The notes beneath the pieces are model-generated. The model was not told the origin of the DNA. It was given only the letters and a program-made list of their open reading frames with translations, and did not search any database. From assembly GCF_000720135.1 (NCBI RefSeq), contig NZ_JOIU01000003.1:1-64000 (forward strand): a DNA stretch of 64,000 nt, given 5' to 3'. Shown one piece after another: positions 1-7,398 of the stretch; positions within the stretch are counted from its first letter, which is position 1, and every line of letters begins with the position of its first letter. This DNA is from Streptomyces sp. NRRL S-1022 (lineage in GTDB: Bacteria; Actinomycetota; Actinomycetes; Streptomycetales; Streptomycetaceae). The translations under genes and the position numbers were made by a program.

Positions 1-13
1 GAGACCCACCGCC

Positions 14-172
14 ATGCAGGTCCCGCTCTGGTTCGCCCTGGCCGTCGTCGGCTACCTCGGCGTCAAGCTCATCCGCCCGCCCGCCTGGCTCATCGCCGTA
101 CTCCTCCTCGGCGGCTACCTCCTCGCCGACAGCGTCCTCGCCCCCGCCATCGACACCGCTCTCACCAAGTAG
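14..172 (+). CDS. Small hydrophobic AICE membrane protein (possibly 5'-partial)
   Basis: A 52-residue product that is almost entirely hydrophobic, with two short membrane segments (about residues 4-16 and 22-40) separated by a basic turn, KLIRPP. Proteins of this size and position, just before spdD, recur in Streptomyces integrative elements and are thought to help intramycelial plasmid spread together with Spd proteins. The reading frame stays open to the left edge of the window, so translation could start further upstream than the ATG at 14. It ends 16 bases before the spdD start, so the two are almost certainly cotranscribed. Function is inferred from context only. Confidence 0.6.
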   Translation: MQVPLWFALAVVGYLGVKLIRPPAWLIAVLLLGGYLLADSVLAPAIDTALTK

Positions 173-188
173 CGAAGGGAGAACCGCC

Positions 189-500
189 ATGCTCCGCCCG
201 AAGATCCCCACCATGCCCACCCCGACCGGACGCGTCTCGCCCGCTGTCATCGAGCCGACCAGCGTGGTCCAGCACCAGCCGACGCCCGCCCCGGCCGCGG
301 TCGCCCAGGTCCCCTCCCGGCGCACCGTCCAGCTCACCCCGGGAGTCGTCCTCGCCCTCGTCGGTGGCGGTACGGCCGTGGTCCTGGTCGTCGGTGCCGT
401 CCTGGTCTCGATGCTCCTGGCCGTCGCCGTCACCGGCGCGTCCGTCGCCGTCTGCGCCGTGGTGATCCGCTCGCTCGTCTCCTCGCAGCACCGCCGCTGA
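189..500 (+). CDS. spdD: SpdD-like plasmid/AICE spread protein
   Basis: 103 residues: a basic, Pro/Ala-rich N-terminal half (to about residue 48) followed by two tightly spaced membrane segments (about 53-75 and 77-95) and a basic tail ending HRR. The N-terminal motif MLRPKIPTMPTPTGR and the glycine-rich ALVGGG at the start of the first membrane segment are typical of SpdD-like proteins of Streptomyces plasmids and AICEs. These assist spread of transferred DNA through septa of the recipient mycelium; the mechanism is not known. An AAGGGAG ribosome binding site lies seven bases before the ATG. It sits between another small membrane protein and the GGDEF gene. Confidence 0.75.
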   Translation: MLRPKIPTMPTPTGRVSPAVIEPTSVVQHQPTPAPAAVAQVPSRRTVQLTPGVVLALVGGGTAVVLVVGAVLVSMLLAVAVTGASVAVCAVVIRSLVSSQHRR

Positions 501-502
501 AC

Positions 503-553
503 GGTCCCGGGGGCGACGCACAAGCCGCCAAGCACGCCGCCGCTCCTGGGACC
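503..553 (+). other. Conserved-loop RNA hairpin A (upstream of GGDEF gene)
   Basis: Bases 503-515 (GGTCCCGGGGGCG) pair with 541-553 (CGCTCCTGGGACC) over 13 positions, two of them G-U. The loop holds CACAAGCCGCCAAGCACGC (519-537). The same 19 bases form the loop of hairpin B at 1150-1197, although the stems are unrelated. There is no U-run after it, so it does not look like a simple terminator. It lies between the spdD stop and the GGDEF start. Confidence 0.65.
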
Positions 554-595
554 GGGTTCCGCCAAGCCAACCGCCATCGCCAAAGGGACAAAGAC

Positions 596-1147
596 ATGGA
601 CCTGCAGATAGCCGCGAGCATCGTGCCGTTACTCGGCTGGGCCGTGCACGGCGGCATCCTCACCCGCCGCCTCGTCTCCGCCCGCCGCGACCCGCTCACC
701 GGCCTGCTCACCCGCGCCGGATGGACCACCCGCGCCGAACACTGCATCCGCCGGCACCCGACCGCTGCGGTCCTCCTGGTCGACCTCGACTACTTCAAGA
801 CCCTCAACGACACCCACGGCCACGCCGCCGGTGACGCCGCCCTCGTGGAGATCGCCGCTCGGCTGCGCGCCTGGTGCGGACGTAACGGCACCGCCGGCCG
901 CCTGGGCGGCGACGAGTTCGTCGCCGTGATCCGGGACCTGGCCGCCGTCGACCTCGACGCGCTGACCGCCGCACTTCACCAGCCGCTGTCCTACGCCGGT
1001 ACGTCGCTCCTGCTGGCCGCTTCGGTCGGCGTCTGCCCCGTCGCGGAGCTGGCGATGCCGCTCCTCACGGACGCCCTCGCCGCCGCCGACGCGGCCATGT
1101 ACGCGACCAAGGGCCGCACGCGCCGGGGCTCTCGCGCCACTCGCTGA
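596..1147 (+). CDS. GGDEF-domain protein (putative diguanylate cyclase) of the AICE
   Basis: 183 residues: a short N-terminal hydrophobic segment (about 5-22), then a GGDEF domain beginning RDPLTGLLTR (31-40). The metal-binding DLDYFKTLND (63-72) and an intact RLGGDEF signature (GGDEF at 104-108) are present, so cyclic-di-GMP synthesis is plausible. No RxxD inhibitory site precedes the signature. There is no sensor domain. Codon 12 (629-631) is TTA, the rare leucine codon read by the bldA tRNA, so expression may be developmentally gated. GGDEF genes are recurrent cargo of AICEs. It lies between spdD and rep, each junction carrying a related RNA hairpin. Enzyme activity itself is inferred. Confidence 0.8.
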   Translation: MDLQIAASIVPLLGWAVHGGILTRRLVSARRDPLTGLLTRAGWTTRAEHCIRRHPTAAVLLVDLDYFKTLNDTHGHAAGDAALVEIAARLRAWCGRNGTAGRLGGDEFVAVIRDLAAVDLDALTAALHQPLSYAGTSLLLAASVGVCPVAELAMPLLTDALAAADAAMYATKGRTRRGSRATR

Positions 1148-1158
1148 AAGGCCACCGG

Positions 1159-2493
<1,335 letters not shown>

Positions 2494-2495
2494 CC

Positions 2496-2699
2496 ATGGC
2501 CTCAGAGCTGCCGAACCGGTTCCTGACCCCTGAGGACCTGGTCGAGATGTTCGAGCTGCCCAGCGTCGAGACGGTCTACCAGTGGCGCCGCAAGCACACC
2601 GGCCCCCGCGGCTTCCGCGTCGGCCGGCACCTGCGCTTCGACCCGAACGACGTACGAGCCTGGGTGAATTCCCAGCTTGGGAAGGCTGAGGCTGCCTAA
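2496..2699 (+). CDS. xis: Excisionase (Xis), MerR-like helix-turn-helix
   Basis: 67 residues forming one winged-helix excisionase domain: FLTPEDLVEMFELPSVETVY, then QWRRKHTGPRGFRVGRHLRF with the basic wing and a final DVRAWV helix, as in AICE Xis proteins. It would bend DNA at the att sites and turn the integrase toward excision. An AAAGGGAG site precedes the ATG and overlaps the end of rep, whose stop is two bases before the start. The stop codon TAA shares its last A with the integrase ATG, so xis and int are translationally coupled. Confidence 0.85.
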   Translation: MASELPNRFLTPEDLVEMFELPSVETVYQWRRKHTGPRGFRVGRHLRFDPNDVRAWVNSQLGKAEAA

Positions 2700-3934
2700 T
2701 GGCCGGACACATTCAAGACCGTTGGTACAAGACCGAGCTTGGGCCCACGGGCAAGGTCGTCAAGGTCAAGACCGAGCGATACGGCGTGGGCCTGCGCTAC
2801 CGCGCCCGCTACGTCGGCCCCGACGGCACCGAGAAGTCGAAGAGCTTCCCCGACCGCCAGAAGCGGCTGGCTGAGCAGTGGCTCTCGCAGATCGAGACTG
2901 ACATGGCGCGCGGGCAGTACATCGATCCGCAGGCCGGCCGCCTCACTGTGCGGCAGCACGCCGAACGGTGGCTGGCGTCGCTCACCATGGACCCCGGCAC
3001 CTTTGTGGGGACAGAGCAGCGCATCCGCCTACACGTACTGCCCTACCTGGGCAGCCGCACGCTGGGCTCGCTCCGGCCGACGCACATCCGCGAGTGGCTG
3101 CGGAAGCTGCACGACGGGGGAGTGGCTCCTGCCTATCAGCGGGTGATCTTCGCCAACCTCTCCACCATGCTGACAGCGGCCGTGGACGACCGTCTGATCC
3201 CGGAGAACCCCTGCCGGTCGTCGTCTGTCCGCGCGCCGAAGCTCGACCCTCGTCGGATCGTTCCTTGGCAGCGCGAGCATGTTCTCGCGGTCCGCTCGGC
3301 GCTGTCCGAGCAGTACCGGCCCATGGTGGACCTCGCTGGTGGATGCGGTCTACGTCAGGGTGAGGTCCTGGGCCTGGCGGTGGAAGACGTGGACTTCATC
3401 GACGGCGTGGTTCACGTCGTGCGGCAGGTCAAGCTGATCCGCAACCGGCCGGTGTTCGCACCGCCCAAGGGAGCCAAGGAGCGGACGGTCCCGCTGCCCG
3501 AGAGCGTCGCTCGGTCGATCGAGGAGCACATCAGCCAACATCCGCCGGCCTCCGTCGCCCTGCCTTGGCGCACTGTCGACGGAGCCCCGGTGACTGCTTC
3601 TCTGCTCTTCCACCGGGACCAGGGCCGCCCGATCAATCGCAACGACTTCAACCGTGGAGTCTGGCGCCCAGCTCTTGAGACCGTGGGCGTCCCTCTCGGC
3701 CGAGCGAGCGGCATGCACGCCCTGAGGCACTTCTACGCCTCCGTCCTCCTCGACGCGGGGGAGAGCATCAAGGCCCTCTCCGAGTACCTGGGGCACCACG
3801 ACCCGGGCTTCACCCTTAGGACGTACACGCACCTGATGCCCAGCAGCGAGAAGCGGACCCGTGAAGCGGTGAACCGAGCCTTCTTGGACGGCCCGGACAC
3901 CGATGACGGCCCCACGACGGCCCAGGGGGAGTGA
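2699..3934 (+). CDS. int: Tyrosine site-specific integrase
   Basis: 411 residues with an N-terminal arm-binding region, a SAM-like core-binding domain (about 82-175) and a phage-integrase catalytic domain (about 185-385). Catalytic residues are visible: R219 in GLRQGE, a lysine in KGAKERT (257-263), H340 and R343 in HALRH, H366 in LGHH and the nucleophile Y376 in RTYTHLM. It integrates and, with Xis, excises the element, usually at the 3' end of a tRNA gene. The target cannot be named from this window. It overlaps xis by one base and is followed by a hairpin, then by convergent chromosomal genes. Confidence 0.92.
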   Translation: MAGHIQDRWYKTELGPTGKVVKVKTERYGVGLRYRARYVGPDGTEKSKSFPDRQKRLAEQWLSQIETDMARGQYIDPQAGRLTVRQHAERWLASLTMDPGTFVGTEQRIRLHVLPYLGSRTLGSLRPTHIREWLRKLHDGGVAPAYQRVIFANLSTMLTAAVDDRLIPENPCRSSSVRAPKLDPRRIVPWQREHVLAVRSALSEQYRPMVDLAGGCGLRQGEVLGLAVEDVDFIDGVVHVVRQVKLIRNRPVFAPPKGAKERTVPLPESVARSIEEHISQHPPASVALPWRTVDGAPVTASLLFHRDQGRPINRNDFNRGVWRPALETVGVPLGRASGMHALRHFYASVLLDAGESIKALSEYLGHHDPGFTLRTYTHLMPSSEKRTREAVNRAFLDGPDTDDGPTTAQGE

Positions 3935-3945
3935 TGACGCGGGAA

Positions 3946-3983
3946 ACCGGCAGGTTACGGGGAAGATCGTCTGACTTGCCGGT
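3946..3983 (+). terminator. Hairpin after int
   Basis: ACCGGCAGGT (3946-3955) pairs with ACTTGCCGGT (3974-3983) over ten positions, one G-U, with an 18-base loop. No U-run follows, as is usual for Streptomyces terminators. It could alternatively be part of the attachment region. Confidence 0.45.
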
Positions 3984-4012
3984 CTACTGAGCCGGTTCCC
4001 CGGTCTGTGCGG

Positions 4013-4049
4013 CGGGGGCTTCGGGTGCCTGTGGTGCCCGGAGCCCCCG
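4013..4049. terminator. Terminator of the minus-strand hydrolase gene, probably bidirectional
   Basis: CGGGGGCTTCGGG (4013-4025) pairs with CCCGGAGCCCCCG (4037-4049), 13 positions with one wobble and an 11-base loop. It lies six bases beyond the stop of the first lipoprotein hydrolase and faces the integrase from the other side. Confidence 0.65.
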
Positions 4050-4055
4050 TTCGCG

Positions 4056-5621
4056 TCAGGAGCAGGTCGTGCCGTCCTTCGGGACCGCTCCCTTCAGCAG
4101 GTAGGCGTCCACCGCCGAGTCGACGCAGTCGCTGCCGTTGCCGTACGCGCCGTGTCCCTCGCCCTTCCAGGTGAGTTCGACGCCCACGCCCCGGCCCAGT
4201 TCGCCGGCCATTCTGCGGGTGCCCTCGTACGGGGTGGCCGGGTCGCCGGTGGTGCCGACCAGCAGGACCGGTGCCGATCCCGGCGCGCTGACCTCCGGGG
4301 TGTCGTACTGGCCCGGCACCGGCCAGTCGTGGCACCAGCCGGCCGTGTCCCAGCCCAGGTAGTCCCCGAACACCGGTGAGATCCGCTCGAACTCGGCCAG
4401 CCGCCGCCGCGTCTCGGCGAGTGTCGGCCGCTGCCTGTCGTCCAGGCACGATATGACCCGCTGGGAGTGGGACGTCGTGCCGTAACGGCCCGAGGCTTCC
4501 CGGTCGTTGTACTGGTCGGCGAGCGCCAGCAGCGCCGAACCGTCGCCCTCCCGTGCCGACTTGAGGGCGTCGGTCAGCCTCGGCCACATCGACTCGCTGT
4601 ACAGCGGCAGGATGATCCCGGTGACCGCCAGCGTCTGGGTCAGTTTGCGACCGGAGGACGTCGGCAGCGGCTCGGCGTCGAGCCGGGTCAGCAGCTCGGC
4701 TATCTGCCGGGAGCCCCGCTCGGTGTCCTGGCCGGTGGACTTGAGGTAGTCGTCCAGGGCCCGCTGGAAGCCGCGGGCCTGGTTCTCGGCGTGGCCCACC
4801 GTGTCCGCGGTCGGGTCGACCACCGCGTCGAGGACCAGCCGGCCCACCCGCCGCGGGAACAGGTGGGCGTAGACACCGCCGAGTTCGGTGCCGTAGGAGA
4901 TGCCGAAGTAGTGCATCCTGTCGTCGCCGAGGACCTGCCGCATCAGGTCCATGTCGCGTGCGGTGTCGGTGGTGGACACATGGGCCAGCAGCGCTCCGGC
5001 GGCCTTGCGGCAGCCCTTGCCGAAGTCGGTGGCGTCCTGGAAGTAGGCCTGCTCCTCGGCCGGGGTGTCCGGTGTGGCGTCCACCGACTCGGCGGCCTGG
5101 ATCTCCCGGTCGCCGCGGCAGCGGACGCCCTGGCTCGCGCCGACCCCGCGCGGGTCCCAGCTCACCAGGTCGTAGCGCGCGTGGAGGGCGGAGACGGAGT
5201 CCGCGAAGTACGGCATCGTCGACACACCGGAGCCGCCGGGGCCGCCGAAGTTGAACAGCAGCGAGCCGATGCGGTCACCGCCGGTGGCCCGCGCGCGGAT
5301 GAGGGCGAGACCGATCGTCCTGCCGTCCGGCTTCGACCAGTCCAGCGGCACCTGGAGGGTCGCGCACCGCCAGCTGGCGCCCGGCGCGGAGGAGTTCCCG
5401 GTGGCCTTGCAGGGGCGCCAGTCGAGGTGCTGGGAGGTGAGGGAGGACGGAAGGGCCGTCGAGGACGCCGTGGCCGGGGAGCGCGTCGCCGACGGGGGAG
5501 CCGGGCCGGTTCCCTTGCCCTCGTCCCTGTCGCCGTCCCCGCCGGACGAGCCGCCGCAGCCGGCCAGCAGCAGCCCTGCCGCCAGCGCGGCCGTCCACCG
5601 CACGAATCGCATCATGCGCAC
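4056..5621 (-). CDS. Secreted lipoprotein alpha/beta hydrolase, TAP-like (tripeptidyl aminopeptidase family)
   Basis: 521 residues. A lipoprotein signal with lipobox LAGC (Cys22) is followed by a Gly/Ser/Thr-rich linker and an alpha/beta hydrolase core. The oxyanion segment FGGPGGSG (about 125-132), nucleophile elbow GISYG (Ser242), acidic GDPATPYEG and catalytic GHGAY near the C terminus are all present, with the C-terminal TAP-like domain. This family cleaves tripeptides or esters at the outer membrane face. It is a close paralogue of the next upstream gene, with the same blocks DLVSWDPRGVG and ARDMDLMRQVLGDD, so the two arose by tandem duplication. Substrate unknown. Confidence 0.88.
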   Translation of the reverse strand: MRMMRFVRWTAALAAGLLLAGCGGSSGGDGDRDEGKGTGPAPPSATRSPATASSTALPSSLTSQHLDWRPCKATGNSSAPGASWRCATLQVPLDWSKPDGRTIGLALIRARATGGDRIGSLLFNFGGPGGSGVSTMPYFADSVSALHARYDLVSWDPRGVGASQGVRCRGDREIQAAESVDATPDTPAEEQAYFQDATDFGKGCRKAAGALLAHVSTTDTARDMDLMRQVLGDDRMHYFGISYGTELGGVYAHLFPRRVGRLVLDAVVDPTADTVGHAENQARGFQRALDDYLKSTGQDTERGSRQIAELLTRLDAEPLPTSSGRKLTQTLAVTGIILPLYSESMWPRLTDALKSAREGDGSALLALADQYNDREASGRYGTTSHSQRVISCLDDRQRPTLAETRRRLAEFERISPVFGDYLGWDTAGWCHDWPVPGQYDTPEVSAPGSAPVLLVGTTGDPATPYEGTRRMAGELGRGVGVELTWKGEGHGAYGNGSDCVDSAVDAYLLKGAVPKDGTTCS

Positions 5622-5698
5622 CCCCCTGACAGGCCCGCCGCATCGTGCCGCGCCGGGCGTTCAGGCCATCGTAGGCGCACCGGGCCGGGCCCGTCGCA

Positions 5699-5710
5699 GC
5701 CTGTGGATAA
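5699..5710 (-). promoter_or_regulatory. DnaA-box sequence between the two hydrolase genes
   Basis: On the minus strand this reads TTATCCACAGGC, containing the perfect nonamer TTATCCACA. It lies in the short gap upstream of the first hydrolase gene. Two more copies of TTRTCCACAGGC occur at 21415-21426 and 28718-28729, each intergenic. Confidence 0.5.
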
Positions 5711-5772
5711 CCCTCTGACCTGGCGCTTTACCGGCTGCTTCTGCTGGTCGGCGGTGACTGCCGGGAGGTCTC

Positions 5773-7320
5773 TCACGAGCAGACCGTGCCGGCTTTCGGT
5801 ACCTTCCCGTCCAGCAGGTAGGCGTTCACCGCGCTCTGCACGCACTTGTTCTTGCTGTCGTACGCGCCGTGCCCCTGGCCCTTGTACGTCAGCTCGACGC
5901 CGACGCCCTTGCCGAGCGCGTCCACCATCTTCCTCGCGCCCTCGTACGGCGTGGCCGGGTCGCCGGTGTTGCCGATGACGAGGACGGGCGCCGATCCCGG
6001 TGCGCTGACGTCGGGATGGTTGGCGGCGCCCGGCACCGCCCAGTCGGTGCAGCTCAGCATGCCCCAGGCCAGGTAGTCGCCGAACAGCGGGGATGCGGCG
6101 CGGAACTCGGGCAGCTTCTGCTGGACGTAGGCCGTGTCGTAGCGCTGCTTCTCGTCGGAGCAGTTGATGGCGATGTTGGCCGCGGTGAGGTTGCTGTACT
6201 CGCCGTTCTCGCTGCGGCCGTTCATGGAGTCGGACAGCAGCATGAGGATCTTGCCGTCGCCGTCGTAGGCCTGCTCCAGCCCTTCGGTGAGGTACTCCCA
6301 GAAGTCCTTCGAGTACAGGGACTGGGCGATGCCGTTGGTGGCGGCGGTCTGGGTCAGCTGGCGCGGGAAGATGCCCGGGATCGGCTTCTTCTCCAGGTCG
6401 GCGAGGAGTTTCGCGATGCGGTCCTTGACCTCCTGCTCGGTGCTGCCGATCGGGCATTCCGTTGCCTTCGAGGTGCAGTCCTTCGCGAAGTTGTCGAGAG
6501 CGAGCTGGAAGCCCTGGGTCTGGCCGAGGGCGCCCTGCTCCGGGGACTGGGTGGGGTCCACGACGGCGTCGAGGACGGCCCGGCCGACGTGCCGGGGGAA
6601 GAGGTGGGCGTAGACGCCGCCGAGTTCGGTGCCGTAGGAGATGCCGAAGTAGTGCAGCTTGTCGTCGCCGAGGACCTGGCGCATCAGGTCCATGTCGCGG
6701 GCCGCGTCCGTGGTGCGCACGTGCGGCAGGATCTTCTTGGAGTTCTTCTCGCAGGCCGCGTTGAACTGCCGGGTGCGTGCCAGGAACTGGGTGCGTTCGG
6801 CGCTGTCGTCCGGGGTGGCGTCCTGCTGGAAGTAGTCGTCGAGCTGGGCGTCGCTCTCGCACGTCACCGGCGAGCTGCGGCCGACCCCGCGCGGGTCGAA
6901 GCTGACCAGGTCGTAGCGGGTGCCCAGGGTGGTGTAGTCGGAGCCGAACGCGGGCAGGGTGGTGACGCCGCTGCCGCCCGGGCCGCCGAAGTTGAACACG
7001 AGCGAGCCGATCCGCCGGCTCGCGGGCCCGGTGGCCTGCGCGCGGATCAGGGCGATGTCGATCGTGTCGCCCTTGGGCCGGCTCCAGTCCAGCGGTGCCT
7101 TCATGGTCGCGCACTGCCACTTGGCGCCGTTCGGCAGCGGCGACGGGGCGCTCCCGCCGCCCTCCGCCTCCGAGGGGGCCGGGCAGTCCTGCCAGTCCAG
7201 CTTCTGAGCGGTGAGATCCCCGTCCTTCGTGCTGCCGCCGCCGCAGCCGGCCAGCGCGGTGGTGAGCAGCGCGGCGGTGGTGGCCAGCACGGCGGCCAGC
7301 AGCCGGGAGGGGTTCGCCAT
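5773..7320 (-). CDS. Secreted lipoprotein alpha/beta hydrolase, TAP-like (tandem paralogue)
   Basis: 515 residues from the ATG at 7320. That start is chosen because it places a proper signal peptide first, with lipobox LAGC (Cys26); a longer frame adds a basic, non-signal stretch. The catalytic layout equals that of its downstream paralogue: FGGPGGSG, a GISYG elbow, GDPATPYEG, and GHGAY before the end. It likely acts at the cell surface as an amino- or tripeptidyl peptidase or related hydrolase. It differs from the paralogue in linker length and in an insert around CTSKATECPIG, so substrate range may have diverged. Spacing to the downstream copy is about 150 bases. Confidence 0.88.
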   Translation of the reverse strand: MANPSRLLAAVLATTAALLTTALAGCGGGSTKDGDLTAQKLDWQDCPAPSEAEGGGSAPSPLPNGAKWQCATMKAPLDWSRPKGDTIDIALIRAQATGPASRRIGSLVFNFGGPGGSGVTTLPAFGSDYTTLGTRYDLVSFDPRGVGRSSPVTCESDAQLDDYFQQDATPDDSAERTQFLARTRQFNAACEKNSKKILPHVRTTDAARDMDLMRQVLGDDKLHYFGISYGTELGGVYAHLFPRHVGRAVLDAVVDPTQSPEQGALGQTQGFQLALDNFAKDCTSKATECPIGSTEQEVKDRIAKLLADLEKKPIPGIFPRQLTQTAATNGIAQSLYSKDFWEYLTEGLEQAYDGDGKILMLLSDSMNGRSENGEYSNLTAANIAINCSDEKQRYDTAYVQQKLPEFRAASPLFGDYLAWGMLSCTDWAVPGAANHPDVSAPGSAPVLVIGNTGDPATPYEGARKMVDALGKGVGVELTYKGQGHGAYDSKNKCVQSAVNAYLLDGKVPKAGTVCS

Positions 7321-7398
7321 ACCCCCATCGTGGGGGCGTGCACGCCAGGGCGCGCGCCGGGCGCGGTCCGTACGAGCTACGGCACCCGGCAAGGGCGC

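Noticed and set aside
3946..3983. Inverted repeat after int considered as the attachment core
   Set aside because: att cores are direct repeats at both ends; the other end is not in the window and no tRNA 3' end is visible here.
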